Shown: positions 1-10,000 of the stretch, one piece after another | Position numbering within the stretch: the first letter of the stretch is position 1 | Layout of the letters: each line of letters opens with the position of its first letter | Assembly (NCBI GenBank): GCA_026415215.1 | Contig: JAOAHN010000134.1 | Coordinates: forward strand, 1 to 55,123 | Source of the DNA: Candidatus Hydrogenedentota bacterium | GTDB taxonomy: Bacteria > Hydrogenedentota > Hydrogenedentia > Hydrogenedentales > Hydrogenedentaceae | Direction: 5' to 3' | DNA length: 55,123 nt | Program-made: the position numbers and the translations under genes | The notes under the pieces: generated by a model | What the model saw: only the letters and a program-made list of their open reading frames with translations | What the model was told of the DNA's origin: nothing | The model's database searches: none

Positions 1-208
1 CCTTTACCAAAAGAATTCAGTTTCTATTCGATATCTCATAACAGAATATTTTCACAAAGTCACTTTTCCCTGAGATTAAAGATAAAGATATAAAGCACCG
101 AATGTATTTACAAGTTCTCCACTTCTTGTAATCTCAAAAAAGATGCTTTACACAAAATTAAGCAAAATATGTAGAACACTTTAAAGAGGCTACCTTTCTA
201 AAATATAA

Positions 209-235
209 TCCCCGCAATCGCTTGAATTGCGGGGA
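209..235 (-). terminator. Hairpin terminator of the first pseudopilin gene
   Basis: A perfect 10-bp inverted repeat (TCCCCGCAAT at 209-218, ATTGCGGGGA at 226-235) with a 7-base loop lies 43 bases past the stop codon of the pseudopilin gene at 279-1265. Read on the minus strand it is followed by an AT-rich stretch containing TATATTTT, so it fits a rho-independent terminator with an imperfect U tract. Bases 1-208 hold no gene that I can see. Confidence 0.7.
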
Positions 236-278
236 CTATAAGGATACCGAGCGGAATATTCAAAACTAAGGCTAATGA

Positions 279-1265
279 TTACGGACTGGACAAAGCGGTT
301 ACCATATAAGCTACATTGGAGATCACTGGTTCAGTGCCTGGAATGTTGTTATCAAACACATTTGAGTCAGAAGTATATCTGATGAACTCAACATGTCCAT
401 CCATATAGAGGACATTGCAACCACCGGGAACATGGTTGAATAGAGCCTCACCACCGCCGGCGGAAAATGTGTCTAACATAATCCAAACAGAGCTTTGAGC
501 CATATTCTTGGCAGAAGGATTGTTGATGTCAGTTATTAAGAAGCGTTCAATACCTTCACGAAGTCTGTAAATGGTGTTACCTCCGCCATTACCGTAGCCT
601 GCGTATTGTGCAATAAGGGAGATATCTTGGTCCATCACTGGCAAAAGTGCTGCCCCATTTCCACCAATGTATTGTCCGAGTAAAGTCATATTGTTCGGAT
701 TATTGAGTAAGGATTCAAGTCCACCTGCGATTTGGATTGGCACCATTGCGTTAGGATCCGATACACTACCGCCAAATTGACTGAGAGCCATTCCTATAAG
801 GCCGAAACTGCTAAGAGGAGCGGAGGGCTTCAAGTTATCAAAAACCCAGCCGAAGTATGCATAGCTCGCATCTATCTCATCAGAAATGTAGAGTAAGCTA
901 CCACTACCTTGATTCTGCTCAATCCTTCTTCTTGTATTTCCAGCCTCAGCGTCAGACGGACAGATGATAATATATGGGTCTGTCAAATACTCAGGGTATA
1001 TATAGCTGACTTGAGGACCTGCAGCAATGTCTGCCCTGTTAGGTCTCAGAGGATTATAGGTTTGGAGAGGTGGAAATCTTTCTCCCTTTGCCTCTCCAGA
1101 GTACATCTTGAAAACAAGTCCCCACTGTTTAAGATTATTTTGGCATGAAGACCTTCTTGCAGCCTCGCGGGCTCTTGCTAACGCTGGCAACAAAATTGCT
1201 GCCAGGATACCGATAATAGCTATGACGACAAGTAACTCAATTAAAGTAAAACCTTTCTTATGCAT
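279..1265 (-). CDS. Prepilin-like protein with H-x10-DG C-terminal motif (DUF1559-like)
   Basis: Secreted pseudopilin-like protein of 328 residues. The N-terminus is a class III (type IV pilin-like) signal: a short basic head, then the cleavage motif KG^FTLIE followed by a roughly 20-residue hydrophobic helix ending in PALARARE, so it should be processed by a prepilin peptidase. Near the C-terminus it carries [18 protein letters not shown], the signature of the prepilin-associated H-X9-DG family, although here I count ten residues between H and DG. ATG at 1265 is preferred over the upstream GTG at 1271 because AAGGAG sits seven bases before it. It is tandem with a paralog at 1496-2476. Such proteins are common and numerous in Planctomycetes, Lentisphaerae and relatives; their job is unknown. 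They may be substrates or accessory pseudopilins of the type II system at 31-40 kb. Confidence 0.88.
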   Translation of the reverse strand: MHKKGFTLIELLVVIAIIGILAAILLPALARAREAARRSSCQNNLKQWGLVFKMYSGEAKGERFPPLQTYNPLRPNRADIAAGPQVSYIYPEYLTDPYIIICPSDAEAGNTRRRIEQNQGSGSLLYISDEIDASYAYFGWVFDNLKPSAPLSSFGLIGMALSQFGGSVSDPNAMVPIQIAGGLESLLNNPNNMTLLGQYIGGNGAALLPVMDQDISLIAQYAGYGNGGGNTIYRLREGIERFLITDINNPSAKNMAQSSVWIMLDTFSAGGGEALFNHVPGGCNVLYMDGHVEFIRYTSDSNVFDNNIPGTEPVISNVAYMVTALSSP

Positions 1266-1495
1266 AACCACACTCCTTATTGGTTTTAGTTTTGATTATG
1301 AGGTTGTTTTGAACCTCCGCTCGGTATTTTATTTATACTCATATTTTACTTTAACAAGATACAAAATATCAAATAGACTTATAGGAGTTTAGTTCTATTT
1401 TCCTGATTCTAATATTATAATTTCCAAAATACTACTAATAAAACTTATCTAATAAATATTATGTAAAAGTAGAACAATTAGCACTCAAAGCATTT

Positions 1496-2476
1496 TTATA
1501 TATTTATTTTTTCTAATGCGTTAGTCGCGGTAGCAACTAACTTGTTTACTGGTGCAGGTCCATTTTCTTGGTATTTCAAAAACTCAACATGCCCATCCAA
1601 AAATAAGACATTTGAGCCACCTGGCACATGGTTAAAAAGCGATGGTTCCAGTGCGAGTTTATCTATCATTACCCACATTTCACTCTGTGCTTTTGCACTG
1701 GCTGACGGATTATTTATATCGGTTATGAGAAATCGTTCTATCCCCTCACGAAGTCTGTATATTGTGTCGCTACTACCGTTTCCTACTGGAGGATAGCCAG
1801 TCAATTGAGCGGTAGTTTGAGATATGATTATATCTCTATCTGAAATACCTTTCTCTTGGTAAAAAATAAACGGTATAACCACTTCCAATAAACCTTGGAC
1901 GATCTGAGTAGGTGCATATTCATTAGTAGTAGCATTTAAAATAGGGATTACTGATAGGCTTGTTTGTGGGTCGTTAGAATTACCTTTATCAAATACCCAG
2001 CCGAGATAATAATACGAACACTGCATATTCCAGATACCTCTTCCTTTCTTATGGCATGGCACAGCAATATCTGGCTCTTGAGTGTTCGGATTAATAAGGG
2101 TGTTAGTGGTATGCAAAGGGTCAGATGGACAAATCAGAATGTTGACATCTGTCAAATATTCAGGATATATAGTGTCCGGAGTGGGACCTGCCACTAAAAA
2201 AGCCTCCACACCCATTGAAGGGAAGGAAGGCACTTCACAGTCAAACGCCTCTCGATAATCCATTGTGACAGGGGGATATTTTGCAGATTTAGACTCACTT
2301 GCATACATCTTGAAAATAAGACCCCATTGTTTAAGATTACTTTGGCAAGACGCTCTTCTTGCAGATTCCCGTGCTCTCGCTAATGCAGGCAGAAGAATAG
2401 CTGAGAGTATACCTATTATTGCTATTACTACAAGAAGCTCTATCAGTGTAAAGGCATTTCTATTTTTAGGGAACAT
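1496..2476 (-). CDS. Prepilin-like protein with H-x10-DG motif, tandem paralog
   Basis: A 326-residue paralog of the protein at 279-1265. It shares the class III signal ([18 protein letters not shown], then [12 protein letters not shown]), the [13 protein letters not shown] segment, the [20 protein letters not shown] block and the C-terminal [18 protein letters not shown] motif. The middle, about residues 60-230, differs in sequence and loop length. ATG at 2476 is backed by AAGGA eight bases upstream. The two genes are 230 bases apart, so each may have its own promoter. The shared ends and divergent middle suggest an old duplication with diversification of the surface-exposed part. Function unknown beyond the family assignment. 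Confidence 0.87.
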   Translation of the reverse strand: MFPKNRNAFTLIELLVVIAIIGILSAILLPALARARESARRASCQSNLKQWGLIFKMYASESKSAKYPPVTMDYREAFDCEVPSFPSMGVEAFLVAGPTPDTIYPEYLTDVNILICPSDPLHTTNTLINPNTQEPDIAVPCHKKGRGIWNMQCSYYYLGWVFDKGNSNDPQTSLSVIPILNATTNEYAPTQIVQGLLEVVIPFIFYQEKGISDRDIIISQTTAQLTGYPPVGNGSSDTIYRLREGIERFLITDINNPSASAKAQSEMWVMIDKLALEPSLFNHVPGGSNVLFLDGHVEFLKYQENGPAPVNKLVATATNALEKINI

Positions 2477-2552
2477 AAGATATGTCCTTCCACTAACTTA
2501 CTAAATCGGGAACTGTGATTTAAGAGCCTGTAAAATTTCTGAGAACTTTAAA

Positions 2553-3632
2553 CTACTTAATACTTATCATCCTTTCAATGGGTAGTCTTGCTTTTTCAAT
2601 AATGTGGGGCTCTATTTCTACCACAAATTGAAGTCTCTCGAGTGCATGTAAGGTTTGTTCCAGAGTAATCAAATTCATGTGCTTACACCTATAAGTGCAA
2701 GCCCTTACAATTTCTACCTCCGGAAACTCAGCTTGGATATTGTCCCCCATTGCACATTCAGTAAGGAGAGCATACTTGCCTGTGGGGTGGCTTTTCACAA
2801 AATCAATCATTCCCTTAGTGCTTCCTGTGTAATCCACTTTCCTAATAACATCAGGTGAGCACTCCGGATGAGCAAGGATTGTAACACCTGGAAATTGCAT
2901 CCTTAAAAATTCTACATCTTCAGAAGTGAATTGCTCGTGCACTTCACACTTTGCATTCCATCCGAGTACTACGGGGGTATTGCTCTGTTCTATATCCTTC
3001 ATAGAAGCCTCAAGAGCATTCAAATACCTTACATTTATCTCTTCCGCAGTGTTTTTGGCAAGATACTCATCCGGCAAAAATATAACCGCTTTGTAACCTT
3101 GAGAAAAAACATGGCTGAGAACTTTATCAGCATTTCCAGATGTGCAACAATAGTCTGACTCAGCTTTAGCCTCTGCATAAGTGTTAACATAAGTAACAAC
3201 CGGAATGCCCGGAAATTTTTCTTTGAGTTGCAAGATCTGATCTTTTGTAATCCCCTCCGCAAGGGAACAACCAGCCTCTCTCGATGGGACAAGCACCATT
3301 TTCTTGGGATTTAATATTTTGGCAGTTTCTCCCATAAACCACACCCCACAAAATACTATTATTTCTGCATTTGTTTTACTGGCTACTATGGAGAGTTGAA
3401 GAGAATCACCTACATAGTCCGGAATAGAGTGATAGAGAGCCGGCTCCATATAGTTATGCCCAAGTATTACCGCATTCCTCTCCGCCTTCAGCTTCAAAAT
3501 CTTATAAGCAAGCTCCGCTTTTAATTCTATCTCAAAGGGAGGTAATATATCCCTAAGTCTCTCTCGCATATTCTTCAGTAATTGTTCGTAAGAAAAACTC
3601 GCATGGGATTTTTTATTTTCCACTACGCCCAC
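2553..3632 (-). CDS. nadA: Quinolinate synthase
   Basis: NadA condenses iminoaspartate with dihydroxyacetone phosphate to quinolinate in NAD biosynthesis, using a [4Fe-4S] cluster bound by three cysteines. The 359-residue protein shows the family blocks: ILGHNYMEPALYH near residue 57, DSLQLSIVA near 76, FCGVWFMGETAKIL with Cys95, the YVNTYAEAKAESDYCCTSGNA block near 150-167, HPECSPDV with Cys258, TECAMGDN near 291 and CKHMNLITLE with Cys316. Cys95, Cys258 and Cys316 are the likely cluster ligands. The GTG start at 3632 has AAGGA seven bases upstream. No nadB or nadC is in the window, so the rest of the pathway is elsewhere. Length is normal for the family. Confidence 0.96.
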   Translation of the reverse strand: MGVVENKKSHASFSYEQLLKNMRERLRDILPPFEIELKAELAYKILKLKAERNAVILGHNYMEPALYHSIPDYVGDSLQLSIVASKTNAEIIVFCGVWFMGETAKILNPKKMVLVPSREAGCSLAEGITKDQILQLKEKFPGIPVVTYVNTYAEAKAESDYCCTSGNADKVLSHVFSQGYKAVIFLPDEYLAKNTAEEINVRYLNALEASMKDIEQSNTPVVLGWNAKCEVHEQFTSEDVEFLRMQFPGVTILAHPECSPDVIRKVDYTGSTKGMIDFVKSHPTGKYALLTECAMGDNIQAEFPEVEIVRACTYRCKHMNLITLEQTLHALERLQFVVEIEPHIIEKARLPIERMISIK

Positions 3633-4001
3633 TTCTATATCCTTGCTGGATTAAAAATTATTGCAGAGCTGAGAAGATTTATGTTTCTATTATAACATAC
3701 CTTTGTAAACAATTTATTTCAGGCACAACACCTCACTCATTTCACATCAAATACTCTATATTTTAACTTTTAGAAAAATGAAATTAAATAATCTCCATAA
3801 AAAGAGCGTTAGTCCGTTTACCGTCAACTCTCTATGAGAGTGAATCTCACAATTTAGAAAAATTTGTGTAATCTACTCCTTAGTTATACTTATATTTTAG
3901 GATATTATGATAAAAACTAAATCTTGGGGAATAAGCAAATTAATGTTTAGGCATCAGAAAATAAAAAACAATAAAACATAGGTGATAAATTTTGTGAACT
4001 G
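3633..4001. other. AT-rich intergenic region upstream of nadA
   Basis: No gene seen. A TATAAT reads on the minus strand at about 3690-3695, 58 bases before the nadA start, and is a plausible -10 box, but I find no -35 box at a normal distance. The rest is low-complexity AT-rich sequence leading to the promoter-like block at 4002. Confidence 0.4.
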
Positions 4002-4030
4002 TTGACACTTATTGTCAAATTACCTAAAAT
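4002..4030 (+). promoter_or_regulatory. Sigma70-like promoter overlapping a palindrome
   Basis: TTGACA at 4002-4007, a 17-base spacer and TAAAAT at 4025-4030 form a near-consensus promoter pointing to the right. The -35 box is the left arm of an inverted repeat, TTGACA-CTTAT-TGTCAA (4002-4018), which could be an operator. It does not serve an annotated gene: the next gene on the plus strand starts at 7022, and the PhoD-like gene lies in the opposite direction. Confidence 0.5.
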
Positions 4031-4052
4031 GTATTAAGATTTCAGGAGGGGT

Positions 4053-4096
4053 TAGCCATTATCTTTAGCCATCATCTTCAATATAAGCAATATAAG
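4053..4096. repeat. Two adjacent short tandem duplications
   Basis: TAGCCATTATCTT at 4053-4065 is followed directly by TAGCCATCATCTT at 4066-4078 (12 of 13 identical). One base later AATATAAGC at 4080-4088 is followed by AATATAAG. They look like replication-slippage duplications in non-coding sequence. Confidence 0.7.
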
Positions 4097-4141
4097 AGAG
4101 AAATGGAATCCGTCTATCTAAAATTAATATGTGCAATATAG
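4058..4141 (+). CDS. Possible 27-residue peptide or orphan transcript with a strong ribosome-binding site
   Basis: A strong Shine-Dalgarno sequence AGGAGG (4044-4049) lies 14 bases after the -10 box at 4025. It has no ATG, GTG or TTG at a usable distance; only an ATT (4058) opens a frame of 27 codons ending in TAG at 4141, with an in-frame ATG at residue 16. The stretch contains two tandem duplications (4053-4078 and 4080-4096), which argues against an ordinary conserved gene. It may be a tiny peptide, a small RNA antisense to the end of the PhoD-like gene, or a relic. Very uncertain. Confidence 0.2.
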   Translation: MIFSHHLQYKQYKREMESVYLKLICAI

Positions 4142-4143
4142 AA

Positions 4144-6837
4144 TTACAACTCTACATCTATGTATTTTTCTTCATCTTGATTTATAGGTTGAAGATTTTC
4201 GAGGACCTTTATGGAGCCAGTTTCGGGATTAGAGACTTCTAATATATATGTCCCATTTTCAAATACGAAGGGCTTAAAAGTTTTTTGGTTTAGGCGAATA
4301 GCATAGATAAGGTTATTACCACTATCTTTTACTTTGATTAATGGTTTTTCAGCCCCTGTGATGTTGAGTTTTGGTAGGTAGCCTTTGACATCTTTGCGGT
4401 GGTTATCAAATTGAGATATTGTTATAGGCCACCCAGGGAATTGTTTTTGAGGTTCTAACTGTGGGTTAACCCACCTGGGCCAACACTCAATTGTAATGGT
4501 TCTGTCTTTCTTGTTCAGCCTTACTATTCCGTAACCTGTGGCTGGATTATATAACTCTTGGGGCTCGACACCATAAACCATTGGATTCGCAACTGCTTGG
4601 ACAGTTATCTTATTGCCAAAACCGTCTTCATATTCTCCAGTGTAGCGTGGAGCATCTTCCTTCCTGTTTTTACCAGGATGTGGGGGAAACCACCTCCGCG
4701 GGAAGCGAGTGGATGTAGCAGGAACACAAAAAGCGTAGCTTGCATCGTTCCAGTTTTCGACTCCATACTGAATAGTAGAGCCGAGGTGTTGGTCTCCGCA
4801 GATATGCAGAGCAAAACATTTTCTCCAAATACGAAGAGCTTCGTTTCTTGCAGATGGTGGCCAGCCATTTGTATCTGCGTCTGCCTTAATAGCGTAGAAC
4901 TCAGGATATTCACTTGGTGAATATAGTTCCAATTTTGGAATTATACTGTCTCTGGTCTCATTGGCAGGCAATGTGCTCATACTCGCATATAGAGTTTGTG
5001 ATAGCACTACTTTAAATTCCGCATTGAAAGACCAATCTTCAGCCCATTGATTTAGAAATTTCATTTGTCTTTCACCTAACAAGATGGCTCCCTGAGCATC
5101 TGCTTCTTTCTTCGGATCAAAATAATAATTCTGGAACCAGCCGTTTTCACACTGGCTTGTTGGAAGAAGTTCTTTAGGAGAGGATTTGAATTTCCTATCT
5201 TCAATCACCGCCATACTTATACCTGCATAGGTAACATCGGTATAGTAAACTGTAATACCTTGTTCAATTGGTGTTGGGTCAAATGGTGGTGGCAAATGTG
5301 CAGTCTGCGTCTCTTGCACCGCATTTACAAATTCTGGCGGATTTACATATCCGCCATCATCCTGAACCTTTGCTGGTCTTCCCCCCGCTCCCCATAAGTT
5401 ACCCTGGTATATATCGTGGTCATCAGGGATGCAGATGGTAGGCCTCTCGCGAGTAAGGCTTCTGAATGACCAATGCCATAGATACCAGCGATAGAGGTAA
5501 TCAAGGAGGTCTACTTCTTTGCGGGTCGGGCTTGCATGTTCATAAATCTGGTCACCAGAGAAAAACAAAATATCTGGATTGTGCAACTTAACTTTGCTTA
5601 CCCAGTCCCCGTGGGGAAACCAGACTTTGTTATAAGTCCAATCAAACCAACCCGTGTCAACGCCTGGATCGCTAACCATTCTTGAGCAGGTAAAAGCACC
5701 TAACACAATTGTATCTTTGTCTTTGGGCTCTTTTCTAATCTTCCCGTAGTATGCAAATGGCCGAAGTTGTCCATCATTTCCATAGCATTGAATTACTACC
5801 CTATAATTCACATCTTTTGTGTATCTCCAGGGAGCTATGTTAAATTTAGCGATCCATGAGTTCCTGTTTACCGGGGATTTTGCGAGATATGTCCAATTAC
5901 CTCTCTCTTGAATCTCCAAGGTTATCTCGTTACCCTCATTATTCCCCAAAGGTACTGTTTGAGCTGACATATATAAATTTTCTTTGCTAATCGTATAAAG
6001 CACTCCTACTATAGGTCCTATTTCTTTATCCTCAGAGTCTACCAACTCTAACTTACTCCCCTTAATTATCAGATTGTTAAACACAAAGTTTGCAGGTTTC
6101 TCTCCCTCTCCAGGATGTGCAACTATTGCTATGTTACCCTCTACTTGTTGGGCTTGGATATCAGTAAGTTTCGTATCAGAAAGAAGCTCATTATTTTGGG
6201 CATCGAAAACAAATAGCCAAAGCTCGCACCAATTTCCATACTGAGTTCCTTTTAGGGAAACCTTATATGTGTTTACAAACCTTTTAGGGACTTTGCCTGT
6301 CGCTATTACAGGAGCATTTTTTTTAGTAAAATCACGAATCACCGCCCTACCACTTTCATCGATACCTGCCATTACACCACCGTTTGTTCCTGGGCTATGG
6401 TGCAATATGGCAGAGGAATGGAAATCGAGCACACCACACCCCGCTCCAACCAGCACACCTGCAAATGAATCAAAAACACTGGTATGGTCTGTCTGTGGGG
6501 TAACTTTCAACTCTATTGCAAATGTGCCTTCGTTTTTTCCTATCCTATGACTTAATAAATGGACTGTTCTATAGTGGAGGTTTGTTCTTGTCACATTACT
6601 TTTCAATCCTTCCATGCTAACTCGCCAGTCTTGTAATCTGTTCGCCCATAGGTAAGGACCCACCCATATCCGCTCCTCAGGAATTTTCCATATGAATGAA
6701 GCAGTCTTTATATTGCTTTCAATTAATTGAGAAAAGGAATTTAAATGGACAAATGTTAGCAACAGCAAAGATAAACTTAATAGAGAGACTTTTTTGAGTT
6801 GATGAGAACCTTTAATTCGAGTTAATCTCATACACAT
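4144..6837 (-). CDS. PhoD-like metallophosphatase, exported
   Basis: An 897-residue exported protein. An N-terminal hydrophobic segment (about residues 17-36) is a signal peptide or anchor. Residues about 60-280 look like a beta-sandwich of the laminin-G/concanavalin type. Residues about 380-760 carry the PhoD-like calcineurin-type phosphatase: GDQIYEH near 429, PDDHDIYQGN near 472 and ICGDQHLGS near 680, which supply the metal-binding Asp, His and Asn-type ligands of the fold. PhoD enzymes are phosphodiesterases/alkaline phosphatases acting outside the cytoplasm. The protein is much longer than Bacillus PhoD because of the N-terminal domain and a C-terminal beta-rich tail. The start has GGAGG seven to eight bases upstream. 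No phosphate transport genes are adjacent, so the substrate is open. Confidence 0.85.
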   Translation of the reverse strand: MCMRLTRIKGSHQLKKVSLLSLSLLLLTFVHLNSFSQLIESNIKTASFIWKIPEERIWVGPYLWANRLQDWRVSMEGLKSNVTRTNLHYRTVHLLSHRIGKNEGTFAIELKVTPQTDHTSVFDSFAGVLVGAGCGVLDFHSSAILHHSPGTNGGVMAGIDESGRAVIRDFTKKNAPVIATGKVPKRFVNTYKVSLKGTQYGNWCELWLFVFDAQNNELLSDTKLTDIQAQQVEGNIAIVAHPGEGEKPANFVFNNLIIKGSKLELVDSEDKEIGPIVGVLYTISKENLYMSAQTVPLGNNEGNEITLEIQERGNWTYLAKSPVNRNSWIAKFNIAPWRYTKDVNYRVVIQCYGNDGQLRPFAYYGKIRKEPKDKDTIVLGAFTCSRMVSDPGVDTGWFDWTYNKVWFPHGDWVSKVKLHNPDILFFSGDQIYEHASPTRKEVDLLDYLYRWYLWHWSFRSLTRERPTICIPDDHDIYQGNLWGAGGRPAKVQDDGGYVNPPEFVNAVQETQTAHLPPPFDPTPIEQGITVYYTDVTYAGISMAVIEDRKFKSSPKELLPTSQCENGWFQNYYFDPKKEADAQGAILLGERQMKFLNQWAEDWSFNAEFKVVLSQTLYASMSTLPANETRDSIIPKLELYSPSEYPEFYAIKADADTNGWPPSARNEALRIWRKCFALHICGDQHLGSTIQYGVENWNDASYAFCVPATSTRFPRRWFPPHPGKNRKEDAPRYTGEYEDGFGNKITVQAVANPMVYGVEPQELYNPATGYGIVRLNKKDRTITIECWPRWVNPQLEPQKQFPGWPITISQFDNHRKDVKGYLPKLNITGAEKPLIKVKDSGNNLIYAIRLNQKTFKPFVFENGTYILEVSNPETGSIKVLENLQPINQDEEKYIDVEL

Positions 6838-6925
6838 AGTTTACTCCTCCACTCATCCAAGTAAACGCTTATATTACTAATAGGGCTTTTCAGAAAATTA
6901 AACGAATTTTAGCTGATACCTCTAT

Positions 6926-6936
6926 TACAACTTGTA
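6926..6936. promoter_or_regulatory. Operator-like palindrome at the -35 box of the surface-protein gene
   Basis: TACAACTTGTA is an 11-bp perfect odd palindrome (5+1+5). Its complement, TACAAGTTGTA, closely resembles the 13-bp palindrome TCACAAGTTGTGA at 10676-10688 in front of the GntR/LacI-type regulator. It overlaps the -35 box at 6932-6937, a position where a bound protein would block RNA polymerase. Confidence 0.45.
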
Positions 6937-6960
6937 TTTTTAATAAAAATGGTGTATAAC
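6932..6960 (+). promoter_or_regulatory. Sigma70-like promoter of the surface-protein gene
   Basis: TTGTAT (6932-6937), a 17-base spacer and TATAAC (6955-6960) give a good promoter match. Transcription would start near 6967, leaving a leader of about 55 bases before the ATG at 7022. Confidence 0.6.
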
Positions 6961-7021
6961 TATTATATCCTTAACTTTAACATGTGGGAAAGTGTGAAAA
7001 GTACAACTGGAGGTTTAGATT

Positions 7022-10000
7022 ATGTTTAAGAGTAAAACTATTACCACAATAGCGGTATGGGCTGGGATTATGTGTTTCTTATCCCAATCCGTGTATAGTG
7101 AAGCGTTGAACATCAATTTCTGCAATGAACTCCAGAAGGTGTTGGAGAATCAACTTTTGGAAGGGGTGGATTTAGGTGAATTTCAGTTTTTCCTTGACAT
7201 GTTCCAGCCAAACAATATGGACTTAAACGGTAAGATTTATGTTAATGTGAAGACGATACCAATTCCAAATGTAGTAGGATTGAGTGAGGCTGAAGCAAAG
7301 CGTGTCCTCAAAGCTTGGGGATTTTCGTTGGCAGATACATTTTATACGCCACATCCATCTGTACCTGGAGGAATAGTTATAACTACGGATCCATCTCCGA
7401 ACAAGAAGGTAATCCCGGGACAGACTGTGATGCTTCGTGTCTCTACAGGTCCCGGCGAGGAGCAACAACCCGCGGAAAAACCAACAGCACAAGAGTTTTT
7501 GGGAGAGTTGGAGGGCAATGGGATAAAGGATATTGCTAATGAATTTGGCCTACTCCAACGAATATTAAATGACGAGAATTTCGACAACGGTGTACTCACT
7601 CACAATGATGTATATAACGCTTGGATACACAATTTACAGCAGTTCCAAACAGATATGGGACCTACTTTATCTGCACTTCTACCGGGATTAATACCGGGAT
7701 TACAGGAGATCTTCTTGGCATTTCTAACCCTTGGTGATGGGGACTACACAATTTACTCTGCACCGGTGGAAAACCAGTTTGAGGGCTATATGAATGGGGG
7801 TAGATGTTCTAATCCTCCTGTGCCAACAATAGCAAAAGGTTTGGCTCGTGTAACACAGACTGTAGAGTCTAATGCCATAACAGGACTTACCTTTAAAGTT
7901 TCTTTCAACATTACTGATGCGACTCATGTTAGAGTGCTAAATACTTCTACATCATCTACATGGTGGGAAGTTGCAGTTCCCCAAGGGCAACAGAGCATAG
8001 TATACTCACCTACTCCTGAGGAATTAGCGCAAGTTGATACGACTAAACTTTTCCCAGATTCTTATTGGGACAACTTCTTACTGATTGTAAAAAGTGTGAC
8101 CTACCCAGATGGTGAGATTTGTGTGAGATTAGGAGACTTAGACCCTGCTGGTATAGAAGCAGAAGGATATGGGTCATTTGGAATCATTGCTGGGTTGATA
8201 GCTTTGCTTGATGACCAACTTCGCAAAGCGACGCAGGAGCAGTTCGGAACGGAGATGGGATTTGACAATCCGTTCTTACGCAAAGAGGATTATGTGGGAT
8301 TACCTCTTCTTCTTCCCGATGCTGATGCTGATGGAGATGGTGCATCTAATCGCTGTGAATATGAATGGTTCGAGAAGAACTATTGTAGAGAGTTGATATA
8401 CAAGTGCGTTGGTACAAATGCAATCACAAAAGAAGGTGTGGATACAGGTAGCACAAGTACAAGAAAAGGTAGTTTCACTACGAGGGTTTGGTATGACCCT
8501 GAAATAGATGAAACATACATGGTATGGGAGATCACACCAGGTGTAACACTCTCCAAGATAATTAAGATCGGCATCTATGACGGGAAAAATAGTGATGCGC
8601 CTTTAATATATCAATTCCCCGGTCCCTATAGCCAGAGTCCATATACACACACGATTCCTGAGGCAGTGTTGGAAACACTTCCGCCTGCTACAAATCCGCA
8701 TCTTATAATATGTACTACTAATCAACCAGGTATATCTGAGCGAGGTGAGATTGGGGCGAGTCTTATTCAGTATTGTCCAGAACTCTTCGAGAATGTAAAA
8801 TCTTCAATAAAAGCAAAGCAAGAAACTATAAGATATGTCACCGCTGCACTTAGTCCAAATCATCGACCACAGTATTGCAAAGTTTATGGTGGATGCCAGA
8901 TAAGACTTAGAAATGATAAAGTGGTGCCACCTGTGCCTCCTATCTCCTCTGGGTTAGTCTCTGTAGATGTGTATCAGGAAATTGATACTTCGGATTACTT
9001 GGTTAAACTTACAATCTCTCACAATGTAGTAAATCCTGTCTCTGCTGGAATATACTCAGGAAATCTTGGAGAAAATGGACCGTTATTAATCGACCTTGGT
9101 GCACCTACTTCCCCAATAGAAAGGATCCTCACTCCTGAAGAAGTAGAGGCATTTCTAAACCGACCTGTATATATATTGATAACCAGTGAGAACTATCCTA
9201 ATGGTGAATTAAGGGCACAATTAGATTGCACAGCAGAGGTCAGATGGGTAAATGCAGTCTATGGCATGGAGACTCAAGATGTGTGTGCAAAAAACATGCC
9301 TGCATTTATCCTTGTTCCTTATGGAACAGCCACTGGGTATGTGGAGGTAGCTTCAAGTAAATATGATTTGAAATTACTACCAGGCACTGGAGAGGAGACT
9401 ACTTGTGAGAATACACCTGTTTTGAGGACCTCGCTACAAATTTATGGAGATACTTCATATACAGGAATTGCCACAGGCTCAGAAGAGTATCCCTATTTGT
9501 TTACGCTTGAAGATAACAACTCCCCGCCTCAAGAAGGTTATGCAAAGATCCGCTTTGTAAACGCGGTAAAAGAGGGATATAGCGTCGATTTCTACTTTGT
9601 AGGTTGGCCTCCTGAACTTTCACCTTTATTCGCAGATGTTGCTGATCTCACCTCCACAAATTATTACGGTATAGCTGCACCGGACACCCTCTCTGTGGAG
9701 GTTAAAATCGCAGGGACTGAAAACCTCATCGCAAGTTATGCTAACTACACATTCCTACCCGGTGGCGTATACACAATTATCCTAATAGGACCCACCCCAC
9801 TTAAGAATGGCTATCAATTGTTGATCCTTGAAGATGTCCCTGGTGAAATACCCACTGAAGGTGAAGGTGTTGTCGAGGGTGAAGGCATCGTAGAAGGAGA
9901 AGGACTACCTGAAGGTGTGGTGGAAGGTGAAGGTGTTCCTGAAGGCGTAGTGGAAGGTGAAGGTGCTCCCGAAGGCGTAGTGGAAGGAATAGTTGAAGGT

